In this document: positions 35,778 through 44,284 of the stretch, one piece after another
How the letters are laid out: every line of letters begins with the position of its first letter
Position numbering within the stretch: the first letter of the stretch is position 1
From: a virus
Strand: one strand, 5' to 3'
Length of the DNA stretch: 61,298 bases
Virus record (IMG/VR): IMGVR_UViG_3300047408_000236
Location: 1 to 61,298 of that record
Program-made: the position numbers and the translations under genes
The notes under the pieces: generated by a model
Database searches by the model: none
Seen by the model: only the letters and a program-made list of their open reading frames with translations
Told to the model about the DNA's origin: nothing

Positions 35778-36433
35778 TGCCGACGTTCACGGTGTCGGCT
35801 TCGGCCGACGATGCCCATATGCCGAGTATCGCTAACGATAGCGGGCGTGCCCCCACGGGATCTGGCGCCGGAAATATTACCAGCACGTTACTGAGTCCAG
35901 GTTCACATGGTAGTAATGATGAATGGAGCGTGGGTGCCCGGTTTACCGGCGTATCGGTCGCGAATGGCGCGACGATCTCATCAGCCTCGTTCTCGATGAA
36001 GGCACAAGCGACGTATTCATCGCCTGGCACCATTAGCTATCTGGTTTCCGGACACGCCTCCGATAACTCGACCGCATTTACAGTCTCGGGTGGTTTGTTG
36101 AACACGACCAACCGGCCACGGACGACGGCTGTCTCGGCTGCGTGGGATAAGACAGTCACCGTCTCAGGTACGCGCTACTCGATTGACGTGACTTCAGTCG
36201 TGCAGGAACTCGTAAATCGTGCTGGGTGGGCGAGTGGCAATGCGATGTCGATGCTCGTGGATACCAACACGACGACAACGCTCGGTGAGTGGACTGACTT
36301 CTACGCATGGGACGACACCACTGATCGCACCAACAATCCGCCGCAACTGGTGATAACCACTGGCGGCGGCGGTGCCCCATTTGACAGCATGGACCCCGGA
36401 ATGCAATCCGCTCTTGTCTCGATGATGCGCTGA
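35777..36433 (+). CDS. beta-sandwich fibre-like protein
   Basis: A 218-residue protein built like a DNRLRE/CBM-like sandwich: ISSASFSMKAQATYSSPG, a middle LVSGHASDNSTAF, then VVQELVNRAGWASGNAMSM and PPQLVITT. These domains occur in surface-binding proteins. Likely an accessory fibre. Confidence 0.6.
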   Translation: MPTFTVSASADDAHMPSIANDSGRAPTGSGAGNITSTLLSPGSHGSNDEWSVGARFTGVSVANGATISSASFSMKAQATYSSPGTISYLVSGHASDNSTAFTVSGGLLNTTNRPRTTAVSAAWDKTVTVSGTRYSIDVTSVVQELVNRAGWASGNAMSMLVDTNTTTTLGEWTDFYAWDDTTDRTNNPPQLVITTGGGGAPFDSMDPGMQSALVSMMR

Positions 36434-36738
36434 TGGCGATTCAATCGCGGGTTCAATGGGACAACGGCAGACCAGACCGACCGGCCACGGTGACCATCTT
36501 CTGGGATGACGTATCGCTTCTGCTTACGTCAGTGGTGGTCAACAACACGAACGGCATTTACCCGCTGATGTGCGCGGCCGTGGTCGATGCTCAGCCGAAC
36601 AGGAACTTCAACGTGACAGTGCAACCAGGCTCTACGTTCCAACAGAATGTCCCTACGAATCAAGCCAACCGCTTCGAGTTGTTCATGGACCCGATTCATG
36701 GGGTTACTGGCATTAGCTGGAATATCGGCGGCGGTTAG
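36433..36738 (+). CDS. small beta-rich protein in fibre cluster
   Basis: A 101-residue protein sharing one base with the previous stop (TGATG). Beta-rich, no recognised family. Probably a structural accessory. Confidence 0.5.
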   Translation: MAIQSRVQWDNGRPDRPATVTIFWDDVSLLLTSVVVNNTNGIYPLMCAAVVDAQPNRNFNVTVQPGSTFQQNVPTNQANRFELFMDPIHGVTGISWNIGGG

Positions 36739-36741
36739 CCA

Positions 36742-37428
36742 GTGGCCTCCCCCGTCTTTCGGTCCAAGTCGAACGGTGGAGGATCGCCTGCCGCCGACGT
36801 GACGGTCAATGCACCCTCCGGTACGGCATCTGGCGACATTCTCATTGCTCTCTTGACCAAGGATGACACCAACGCAGTGACGTGGCCGGCGGGTGGCACT
36901 CCGTGGACAATGCTTGAGGAAAACACCGCTAACGGGTTCTACATGGGGGTAGGTTGGCGGCGCGCAACCTTTTCCGATGTTGCGAGCTACACATGGACGT
37001 TCACGAGCACCTGGCGAGATTGTGTGGTCCTTGCCTACACCGGTGGTATCGGCACCGGCAATCCGCTGGACCCTGACAACCCAGCGTCGTTCAACTCAGG
37101 CACGGTGGCAACAGGCACCCAAACGTGGGTAGTCAACGATCTAATTACCTTCAGTGTTGACACCACGGTGATGGCGCTTGCTGGCTACATTGGAACCTCT
37201 AGCTGGGGAGCAACGCCCGGTGGCGGCTGGGTGGCTCGTCAGAATTCTGCCGGCAACGAGAACTACGCCATCGAACTCGCGGTTGCGGCGACAGGAACGA
37301 CTACTGGTCCGACCATCAACCTGGCCGGCTCGGGGGGCGCGGTAAAGAGCTTCATCTTGGCGATTCAATCGGTAGCGGTTGCCGCTGCTGTTGATGCCTT
37401 TTTCCCTGCCGCACGCGGTAGCGGGTAA
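36742..37428 (+). CDS. beta-sandwich structural protein
   Basis: A 228-residue protein with a concanavalin/lectin-like look: VTVNAPSGTASGDILIALLTKD, WRRATFSDVASYTWTFTST and LAYTGG...GNPLDPD. This pattern is common in phage fibre and metagenomic surface proteins. GTG start three bases after the previous stop. Confidence 0.6.
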   Translation: MASPVFRSKSNGGGSPAADVTVNAPSGTASGDILIALLTKDDTNAVTWPAGGTPWTMLEENTANGFYMGVGWRRATFSDVASYTWTFTSTWRDCVVLAYTGGIGTGNPLDPDNPASFNSGTVATGTQTWVVNDLITFSVDTTVMALAGYIGTSSWGATPGGGWVARQNSAGNENYAIELAVAATGTTTGPTINLAGSGGAVKSFILAIQSVAVAAAVDAFFPAARGSG

Positions 37429-37441
37429 CCAGGCGTAGGCA

Positions 37442-40147
37442 ATGGCCTACTGGCGCGGGTCGCAATACGACCGACAGCAGGCCGTTGCGCAGACTAGTCA
37501 GAACTACGATCAGGTCCATGCGACCCCGCTGATCCTGCAAGGCCAGGACAAACTCAATCCTGGCAAACAGACATTCGAGACGACACGTCCGAATGCGTTC
37601 TTACTCAGGTCGCAGCGCTTCTTTGCGCTGATCGCCAATAACTTCGATCAGGTCCATGCGACGCCGCGGCCACTGCAGGGTCGGGACGCGATGGCCGTCG
37701 GTGGATCGACGCTGGACACGCGTCGGCCGGTTGCTTATCTAGTTCGACAGACACGGCTGGCGATGACCAGCCAGCAATACGACCAGGTTCATGGCACTCC
37801 GAACCCGCTGCTAGGCAAGGATGCGCTACCAGTTGGTGGGTCGACCATTGATACACGGCGACCGACCGCATATCTGGCCAGGGCCTATCGCTACCCGGTT
37901 TACGACGGCAATTCGGGCACGGCGTTCCTGCCCGAGCAACCGACCGGTGTACCGCTCCCGCCAGGGCAATCGTCACTTGACACGCGGCGTCCGTCCGCAT
38001 TTCTGGCTCGTGCTTACAGATACCCGGTCTACGATGCCAACTCGGGGAATGGGTTCCTTCCCGAGCCGGGTGGGTCTTCGGTTGCTGGTGCTTCGCATCT
38101 GCTGCTGCCGGCCGCCCATCTTGGTCGGTTCCGATATGCGACGTATGACACGAACTCGGGCAATGCGTTCCTGCCCGAAGAGCCGGTCTCTGGACTTCCG
38201 CCAGGACAGGCGACGCTGGATACCAGGCAACCCGGTGTTGCGCGGTATCGGCTGGCGACATACGACGCGAATGCTGGCAACACGCTCCTGCCCGAGCTCG
38301 TCGGGCAAGACGCGATGGATGTCGGCGCACAGTCGTTCGACCTCCCGCCAAAGACCGCGGCGCGGTCGGTTGACCTTCTTACCTTCGTCGATCCCAGCGA
38401 AAACTGGCTATTTGGGACAGATGCACTAAACGCGGGCGAGCAGTCGTTCGATCTGCCGCCGATAGCGGTATCTCGAGCACGTGACTACTCCTGGTCGCAG
38501 GATCTCACCCCGAACCTGATCGGCCAGGATTCGATGGCTGCGGGTGCGCAGTCATATGCGCTGCCGCCGATCGGGCCGGTCCGTGCTCGCGATTACTCGT
38601 GGGTACCACCAGTCAGTCTCAGCCTGACGGCAGCCCCCGCTGGCGCACAGCTCACGGATTCGCTGCCGCCACGGGCCGCAGCTAGAGCGCGAGACTACAC
38701 CTATACCGCTGGTCTGATCCCGAATCTCGTGGGTCAGGATGCGGTCACTGCTGGCAAGGAGTTTTTCGACCTTCCGCCAGTCGGGCCGCTCCGAGCGCGA
38801 GATTACACGTTCGCGCCACCGATCAATCTCTGCTGCCTGACGACGGTCGTCCAGCCGATTCCATACGGCCAGCAGAGCACCGATTCGCTACCTGCACACT
38901 CGGCACTGCGGGCGCGAGACTACTCGTGGTCGCAAGAACTGATCCCGACTCTGATCGGGCAGGATTCGCTCAACGCAGGTAAGCAGTTATTCGACCTGGC
39001 GCCTGCACCGGCACCACTGCGAGCCAGGGACTACTCGATCAGTGAGTCGTTCCCGCTTACGCTGATCAGCCAGGACGCGGTAACCGTTGGCGAGCAGTTC
39101 ACAGCACTGCCGCCAATCGGTGCGCCGCGAGCACGTGACTACTCGTTTGTCCCGCCGGTTAACCTGCCGGCGCTGACGACCGTTGTTCAGCAGATCCCGT
39201 ACGGCCAGCAGGTTACCGACTCGCTGCCGCCACGGGCAGCCGCTCGAGCCAGAGACTACTCGATCGTCGAGTGGTTCCCGCTCACGCTCAATGGGCAGGA
39301 CGCACTCCCCGCTGGCGAGCAGCGGACCGATCTCGCACCAATAGCCGCTCTGAGGGCGCGGGACTACTCGTTTACCCCGCCGGCCTCCCTCGCGTGTCTG
39401 ACGCAGGTCGTCTTCCCGTGCGGTCAGCAGTCGACCGATTCGCTGCCACCTCGCGCGTACCCGCGACTCCGCGATTACACATGGATTCAAGAACTGATCC
39501 CAGACCTGATCGGTCAGGATCAGATGAATGCGGGCGAGCAATCGTTCGACCTCGCACCATCGCCTGCGCCACTCAGGGCGCGCGACTATTCGATCACGGC
39601 AGCATTCCCGCTCACGTTGATTGGGCGGGACGCGATGACGGCTGGCGACAGCACGCTCGCCAGCGAGAACCCGCCCAGGGCCGCGGCTCGAGCACGTGAT
39701 TACACGTGGCTGCAGACGCTGCCACTGCTCACGACGCAGATCCTGCCGGCGGGCGAGTCGAGCCAGCAAACCGAAGGCCCGCCACGTGGCCCGCTGCGCG
39801 CTCGCGATTACACGCATCTCGACCTGACCAAACGAAACCTGATCGGTCAGGACTCGATGATCGTCGGCGAGTCGACCTTCATCAGCGACCTTCCGCCGAG
39901 GCCGTATCCACGGGCGCAGGTTCTTCGCGTCCCGGACACGAACAACATGATCGGGTTGCTATCGGCGCCCGTACGCGACCTGGCGTACACGTTCAGCCTG
40001 GCCGGTGGTCACTGGGAATCCGATCTTGGCGGGAGTCACTGGGCATCCGATCTAGCCGGGAGCCGTTGGGGATCTGACGTGACTGGTAGTCATTGGGAAT
40101 CCGACCTGGCTGGTAGCCATTGGGACTTCGGTCCGTCTCAGGAGTAG
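37442..40147 (+). CDS. 901-residue multi-repeat structural protein
   Basis: The largest protein here, built almost wholly of degenerate repeats. Residues about 18-260 hold repeats with YDQVHATP, GQDAMxVG, and TRRPxAYL; then at least 13 copies of a ~40-50-residue unit with GQDxMxAGEQ, LPP and RARDYS/T; the last ~45 residues are a 9-residue repeat (HWESDLAGS-like, five turns). No catalytic motif is seen. It is probably an extended fibre or sheath-like protein on the virion. Confidence 0.6.
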   Translation: MAYWRGSQYDRQQAVAQTSQNYDQVHATPLILQGQDKLNPGKQTFETTRPNAFLLRSQRFFALIANNFDQVHATPRPLQGRDAMAVGGSTLDTRRPVAYLVRQTRLAMTSQQYDQVHGTPNPLLGKDALPVGGSTIDTRRPTAYLARAYRYPVYDGNSGTAFLPEQPTGVPLPPGQSSLDTRRPSAFLARAYRYPVYDANSGNGFLPEPGGSSVAGASHLLLPAAHLGRFRYATYDTNSGNAFLPEEPVSGLPPGQATLDTRQPGVARYRLATYDANAGNTLLPELVGQDAMDVGAQSFDLPPKTAARSVDLLTFVDPSENWLFGTDALNAGEQSFDLPPIAVSRARDYSWSQDLTPNLIGQDSMAAGAQSYALPPIGPVRARDYSWVPPVSLSLTAAPAGAQLTDSLPPRAAARARDYTYTAGLIPNLVGQDAVTAGKEFFDLPPVGPLRARDYTFAPPINLCCLTTVVQPIPYGQQSTDSLPAHSALRARDYSWSQELIPTLIGQDSLNAGKQLFDLAPAPAPLRARDYSISESFPLTLISQDAVTVGEQFTALPPIGAPRARDYSFVPPVNLPALTTVVQQIPYGQQVTDSLPPRAAARARDYSIVEWFPLTLNGQDALPAGEQRTDLAPIAALRARDYSFTPPASLACLTQVVFPCGQQSTDSLPPRAYPRLRDYTWIQELIPDLIGQDQMNAGEQSFDLAPSPAPLRARDYSITAAFPLTLIGRDAMTAGDSTLASENPPRAAARARDYTWLQTLPLLTTQILPAGESSQQTEGPPRGPLRARDYTHLDLTKRNLIGQDSMIVGESTFISDLPPRPYPRAQVLRVPDTNNMIGLLSAPVRDLAYTFSLAGGHWESDLGGSHWASDLAGSRWGSDVTGSHWESDLAGSHWDFGPSQE

Positions 40148-40151
40148 GAAC

Positions 40152-40484
40152 ATGGAAGACCGACCCGCTCAATCCAAGGAATACGTACGCGTTAGCGTCC
40201 TCGCCGTCAACGAGAACGGGGCAGCAGTCAACCCAACGGTTGATTCAGTAGCGCTCGCCTTCATTGCCGAGGGTGATCCGGTCGTTGCCTCGTCCACGTT
40301 CATCGCTGGTACCTGGGAAACCGACGTATCTGATGCGGCCAGCCCGATCTACTACGGTCGCGTCCTGGCTGGACCAGGTGCTGCGTATATACCCGTGGCT
40401 GGCACGAACGTGGATGTGTATATCAAGGTCAGCGACAACCCTGAAGTGCCGATCGTGAAGGCCGGCACGATGCGGTTCACGTGA
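40152..40484 (+). CDS. small beta-rich protein
   Basis: A 110-residue protein after the repeat protein, preceded by GGA. Sequence VSVLAVNENGAAVNPTVDSVALAFI and YYGRVLAGPGAAYI suggests an Ig-like beta sandwich. Function unknown. Confidence 0.5.
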   Translation: MEDRPAQSKEYVRVSVLAVNENGAAVNPTVDSVALAFIAEGDPVVASSTFIAGTWETDVSDAASPIYYGRVLAGPGAAYIPVAGTNVDVYIKVSDNPEVPIVKAGTMRFT

Positions 40485-41257
40485 CCTCTCAGCCACCACC
40501 TCCGATTCCTCCACCACAGGCACCGTTGTACGGGGGAGCCGGCAGCACGCCGATCCCGGATCCTACGGTTCTGACGAACCAAGCTGTAGCGCAGGCTACG
40601 GACACGCTTCGCCGCGAGCTGATGGCTGCTGTGGCACTGCTGGACGCGAAGTTGGAAGGTCAGCATGACGTGATCGAAACACGTCTGGCCGGCATGGACG
40701 AGGCAGTGAGGCTGATTGCCGAATGGCGCAAGCAACTGCCAAAGGAAATCAAGGACGAGGTCAACCAACTCGAACGGCTTGGGCTTGAGCGTTTCGGGAC
40801 GATACAGGAGCGTTTCCACGGCCTGGATCGCGTAATCCAGGCCGTGGAAACGGGACTGGCCCTTCGGTTCAAGGAACTTGAGACGCGCAGTGAACGCGAG
40901 GCCCGTGACAACAAGGTGGCCGTGGACGCTGCATTCGCCGCTCAGAAGGAAGCGGCCAGTGAGCAGAACAAGTCGAACACGCTGGCCATCTCGAAGAGTG
41001 AAGCGGCGACCTCAGAAACGCTGAACAAGCAAGCCGACCTGTTCAAATCAACGACAGATGCGCTGGGCGCGCGGATCGAGGATTCCAAGCAATTGCTAAG
41101 TCGGATAGACACTCGTCTGACGGCTATCGAGAGTCGTGGCGTGCAAGTGCGCGAGACGCAGGGTCAGAGCAATTGGGTTATCGGGGCGGGGATGAGTGTC
41201 CTTGCACTGTTGATCTCACTGGCCGGGTTGATCGTGGTGCTGGTGAAACTCGGATAG
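40481..41257 (+). CDS. coiled-coil protein with C-terminal membrane helix
   Basis: A 258-residue protein: Pro-rich start, long coiled coil (about residues 40-225) and a single membrane helix near the end (IGAGMSVLALLISLAGLIVVL). Such proteins are frequent just upstream of holin/endolysin genes and may act in membrane association during lysis. GTG start. An 18-bp perfect hairpin lies within it at 40811-40852. Confidence 0.6.
   Translation: MTSQPPPPIPPPQAPLYGGAGSTPIPDPTVLTNQAVAQATDTLRRELMAAVALLDAKLEGQHDVIETRLAGMDEAVRLIAEWRKQLPKEIKDEVNQLERLGLERFGTIQERFHGLDRVIQAVETGLALRFKELETRSEREARDNKVAVDAAFAAQKEAASEQNKSNTLAISKSEAATSETLNKQADLFKSTTDALGARIEDSKQLLSRIDTRLTAIESRGVQVRETQGQSNWVIGAGMSVLALLISLAGLIVVLVKLG
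40811..40852. repeat. perfect 18-bp hairpin inside the coiled-coil gene
   Basis: CGTTTCCACGGCCTGGAT (40811-40828) pairs perfectly with ATCCAGGCCGTGGAAACG (40835-40852) across six bases. It is the longest perfect inverted repeat noticed in the window. No T-run follows. Confidence 0.9.
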
Positions 41258-41259
41258 CC

Positions 41260-41385
41260 ATGGATGACCCGCCGAGTGCGCTCGATCAGAACTTCTACAT
41301 CTTCGTATCGGCAGGGGCTGGCGTCATCCTGGCGATTGTTGGACTCGTGATTGCGTACCTCAGGAATCGCCGCCACGCGAAATAA
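41260..41385 (+). CDS. small single-span membrane protein, holin candidate
   Basis: A 41-residue protein: short polar N-terminus, one membrane helix (FVSAGAGVILAIVGLVIAYL) and a basic tail (RNRRHAK). This is the shape of a one-span holin or lysis regulator. It starts two bases after the coiled-coil gene. Confidence 0.55.
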   Translation: MDDPPSALDQNFYIFVSAGAGVILAIVGLVIAYLRNRRHAK

Positions 41386-41413
41386 ACGTTCGGACCCAAG
41401 GAGGTTTTCCGGT

Positions 41414-41521
41414 GTGATTCGTCGACCCTTTCAACCTACACACGGTGGACCCTTCTTGTGGTTGCTCAACCTGTTTTTCACGGTACCACTGACGAATCGA
41501 CTGCTCTGGTCAATGCCATAG
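41414..41521 (+). CDS. 35-residue hydrophobic peptide with strong ribosome-binding site
   Basis: AAGGAGG (41398-41404) lies 9 bases before GTG 41414, one of the best Shine-Dalgarnos in the window. The peptide has a hydrophobic core (GPFLWLLNLFFTVPL). It overlaps the 73-residue frame at 41458 in another phase, so only one may be real; the ribosome-binding site favours this one. Confidence 0.4.
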   Translation: MIRRPFQPTHGGPFLWLLNLFFTVPLTNRLLWSMP

Positions 41522-41679
41522 CGCGCAACTGTGGCTGCCAGTACGCATTGACGGGCGCACGCTCAACGACCTGCGCACCGCATCAAATGCTGATCGAGGA
41601 TCAAAGGGCGCTCGACGGCCTCGTGTTTATGCGACGTCGGGTCGAGCACTTGCGCCGCGGAGAATTCGGCGCGAAGTAA
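41458..41679 (+). CDS. small Cys-containing hypothetical protein
   Basis: A 73-residue frame with NCGCQYALTG and CAPHQML, suggesting a small metal site, and a basic C-terminal helix. Its start has only weak GGTGG upstream. It overlaps the 35-residue frame at 41414. Confidence 0.45.
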   Translation: MVAQPVFHGTTDESTALVNAIARNCGCQYALTGARSTTCAPHQMLIEDQRALDGLVFMRRRVEHLRRGEFGAK

Positions 41680-41691
41680 GGAGCACCACTC

Positions 41692-41886
41692 ATGCCAGCA
41701 ACCGTAGGCCCAGGCATCAAGGCGCAGATGGACGCCGCGGGCGACATCCCGATCACGAATGAATGGACCGAGCCGAGTGGGGGCGCCAAGGTCGTCAAGG
41801 CGTGGGGCAAAAAGGGTTTGTACGTCGCATCTGACGACAGTGGGAACTGGGTCACTGTTGGCCCTTTCGGGGCAGCGGAAGCGTAG
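41692..41886 (+). CDS. small hypothetical protein of the lysis region
   Basis: A 64-residue protein with a good Shine-Dalgarno (AAGGAG) and a Gly/Lys/Ser-rich composition (KAWGKKGLYVASDDSGNWVTVG), perhaps an SH3-like or wall-binding fold. No firm assignment. Confidence 0.5.
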   Translation: MPATVGPGIKAQMDAAGDIPITNEWTEPSGGAKVVKAWGKKGLYVASDDSGNWVTVGPFGAAEA

Positions 41887-41945
41887 CGCCTGAACCGATT
41901 CCGCCGCCGTACATCGTCAGGCGCAGCCCGAACACTAGCGGCAAG

Positions 41946-42377
41946 ATGCTCAAGTACACGGGGGTCGTGATCCACGGAACGCGCAGCGGCGTGTTCGGCA
42001 ACCCGGCCGAGGGCATCGGGACGGTGGTCTACTGCACCACGCCAGGGACCACGTCCTACAACTGGATCATTGATTACGACGGCACGATCTACGAGCTCGT
42101 CGATATCAAGAACTCGGCCTGGCATGCCACGTACTTGAATCGAAACCATCTCGGGGTCGGGCTCGCGCAGCCAACCGTCGATGACCCGATTCGTGATGCG
42201 CAGCATGCCAGCCTGAAATGGCTACTACAGAAGATCAACCACGAAAAGGGCGTGCCGCTCGTGCACGTGTTGGACGAGGATCAGCCGGGGTTGATCGAGC
42301 ACCGCGAGTCACAGCAAGGCCAGCAGTACGGGAAAAGCGATGTTGGCTACCAACTCGATTGGGCCACGATCTTGTGA
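41946..42377 (+). CDS. N-acetylmuramoyl-L-alanine amidase (endolysin)
   Basis: A 143-residue Amidase_2 enzyme that cuts the peptide from muramic acid. Zinc and catalytic residues are visible: His in GVVIHGTRSG, His in AWHATYLN, and EHRESQQGQQYGKSDVG near the end. The open frame continues upstream without ATG/GTG/TTG and encodes PPPYIVRRSPNTSGK, which looks like part of the protein, so a rare start (for example ATT 41898) is possible. A holin follows. Confidence 0.8.
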   Translation: MLKYTGVVIHGTRSGVFGNPAEGIGTVVYCTTPGTTSYNWIIDYDGTIYELVDIKNSAWHATYLNRNHLGVGLAQPTVDDPIRDAQHASLKWLLQKINHEKGVPLVHVLDEDQPGLIEHRESQQGQQYGKSDVGYQLDWATIL

Positions 42378-42389
42378 AGGAGACACACG

Positions 42390-42566
42390 ATGCCTAACTG
42401 GTTACTCTTAGTTATCGTTGGCATAGTGCTTTACGGCGCCTCGTTAGCGCCACCGATACCGCCGACGTGGAAGCCATTCCTACAATGGATTGGCGGGGCA
42501 CTCGTGTTGATCGGCATCGTGCTGCTCGTACTGCTCGTACTGCACGTGTCGTTGCCTGGCACCTGA
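42390..42566 (+). CDS. holin, two-span
   Basis: A 58-residue protein with two membrane helices (WLLLVIVGIVLYGASLA and GGALVLIGIVLLVLLVL) separated by a Pro/Trp turn. AAGGAG precedes the ATG. Directly after the amidase, it is the best holin candidate. Confidence 0.7.
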   Translation: MPNWLLLVIVGIVLYGASLAPPIPPTWKPFLQWIGGALVLIGIVLLVLLVLHVSLPGT

Positions 42567-42575
42567 CGCTAACCC

Positions 42576-44207
42576 GTGCGCCCGCTCATCACCGCACTGG
42601 TTGCGATCCTCGCGCTCGGCGTCGTGCTGGTCCCAGGATTGGTAGGCATGGCACAGACGGCGCCGCCAGTTACCTTCCTCGAAACGTTCGACTTCGAGCC
42701 AGGTGCGCCCGTGCACTACGTGCCGCCGGGCTGGGATGTGTCGGTGGTTGCGCACGAGAACGAAACCATCGAGCCGATGTGGGCAAACCACGGCCCGAAC
42801 TGCGAGCCGCCGGATGATACGTGGCCGGGCGGTACGCCGAACGGCGTACACAATCACTTCATCTCACTGGAGCCGCAGACAACTTTCGACTGCTCGAACC
42901 ACATCATGACCAGCATGAACGCAGGCTACGGCGCGGTCTATCTGACGCCGCCGGCCATGCTCGATTTCCGCAATGGCACGGCCACGCTCGAGTGGGACAT
43001 GTCGACCGAACGCACCAGCTCACGTGACTGGGTCGACATCATGATCTTGCCGTTCGACAACCTGATGGCGCTCAACATGGTCGACTTTCATACACCCACG
43101 GACGGCATTCAGGTCGAGCTGCAGGGCGGCGGCAATGTGTTCGCGGCACATACGTTTCTGCCCGCGTTCTCGTCTGCCTGCGGCCCGCTGAGTTACGCCA
43201 AGTCAGCGTCGATCTATTACTGCGGACTGCCCTTTGATGGTTATCACCAATGGGACATGATTCAGCAGTTGTACGGCTTGCATACGTCGGCCGCGCGCAG
43301 GGATCACTTCATCATCGAGCTTTCCAAGACCCATCTGCGCATGGGCTTTCGGCCAGCGAGCGCAGTCGGCTCTCCGTTCCATCCGTACTTCTACTGGATC
43401 GATTCAGACATTCCGGGCGGGCTTCGGTTCGACGAGGGTGTCGTGCAGCTCAACCAACGGGCGTACAACCCGCTCAAGCCGTGTGGTCCTGGCGTCGGTG
43501 ACGCGGGCGCGTCCACAGTCGGCTGGCAGGGGTCGTGCAGAGCAGCCACGTGGCACTGGGACAACGTGGCGATCAGTCCCGCTACGCCGTTCACCATCAT
43601 CCCTGGCGCGCGCAAGGTGCAGTCTGGTGGCAGTGTGACGTTCCCGCTGCCGGCGCCCGCGAACTCGTTCCTGAAAGCGGCCGGCTCGCGCGGGACCGAA
43701 TATTCGTTGAACGGTACGGCGTGGCAGCGGTTGCCGGTGGTCGGGCCTGAGGGACCGGTCGAGGCTGGTGATTCATTCTGGACGGCCGTGCCCGCGGGTA
43801 CTCAGACGGTGCGGTTCCGTAACGGCTCGGTCCAGGATGTGTATCTCTATAGCCGCACACCGCGGGATGCCATCCCGATTCCGACGCCATTGCCGGCTAC
43901 GGCTACTGCCATTGCTACACGAACGCCGGTGAGCACACCAACGGCTACCCCGACCGCGTTCGTGCCGCCTACGGCGACATCAACGCTTCCGCCAGCAACG
44001 GCAACGGCTGTTGCCGCGGCGACCGCGACGGCAGTAGTGGCTGCCACCGATACGCCGACACCAACGCCTGAACCACCGGTAGACAAGCCACTCACGCCTA
44101 CGGTGATGCCGACAACGTTCGAGTGTTATGCGCGTGCCGTCGAACGGCAGGATGGCGTCGATACCGAAATCCTGGTGTTGCAGCCCAGTACGTACTGCCG
44201 GCCGTAA
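42576..44207 (+). CDS. large secreted protein with Thr/Pro/Ala linker
   Basis: A 543-residue protein with a signal peptide (ITALVAILALGVVLVPGLVGM), a body of ~400 residues that looks lectin/LamG-like (TFLETFDFEPG, NGTATLEWDMS, RTSSRDWVDIM), and a long PTATPT-type linker (about 430-515) before a short Cys-containing end. Such linkers are typical of Chloroflexota extracellular proteins. It closes the late operon; it may act on or bind the cell surface. No catalytic site recognised. Confidence 0.6.
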   Translation: MRPLITALVAILALGVVLVPGLVGMAQTAPPVTFLETFDFEPGAPVHYVPPGWDVSVVAHENETIEPMWANHGPNCEPPDDTWPGGTPNGVHNHFISLEPQTTFDCSNHIMTSMNAGYGAVYLTPPAMLDFRNGTATLEWDMSTERTSSRDWVDIMILPFDNLMALNMVDFHTPTDGIQVELQGGGNVFAAHTFLPAFSSACGPLSYAKSASIYYCGLPFDGYHQWDMIQQLYGLHTSAARRDHFIIELSKTHLRMGFRPASAVGSPFHPYFYWIDSDIPGGLRFDEGVVQLNQRAYNPLKPCGPGVGDAGASTVGWQGSCRAATWHWDNVAISPATPFTIIPGARKVQSGGSVTFPLPAPANSFLKAAGSRGTEYSLNGTAWQRLPVVGPEGPVEAGDSFWTAVPAGTQTVRFRNGSVQDVYLYSRTPRDAIPIPTPLPATATAIATRTPVSTPTATPTAFVPPTATSTLPPATATAVAAATATAVVAATDTPTPTPEPPVDKPLTPTVMPTTFECYARAVERQDGVDTEILVLQPSTYCRP

Positions 44208-44228
44208 CCATCTTCCTCCCCCCACGAG

Positions 44229-44280
44229 ACAGCCCCTGTCTGGTCCTCTACGGACTGGGCAGGGGCTGTTTTCGTTTTTA
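44229..44280 (+). terminator. strong intrinsic terminator of the late operon
   Basis: ACAGCCCCTG (44229-44238) pairs with CAGGGGCTGT (44260-44269); an inner GTCC/GGAC helps the stem. TTTTCGTTTTTA follows. It separates the late forward operon from the convergent reverse operon. Confidence 0.85.
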
Positions 44281-44284
44281 TGGG

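Noticed and set aside
38987-39817. Long reverse-strand frame (276 aa) opposite the repeat protein
   Set aside because: It mirrors the forward repeat structure and has no independent motif or start signal.
37442-40147. Repeats considered as a CRISPR array
   Set aside because: Repeats are degenerate, in frame and protein-level; no identical direct repeats with unique spacers.
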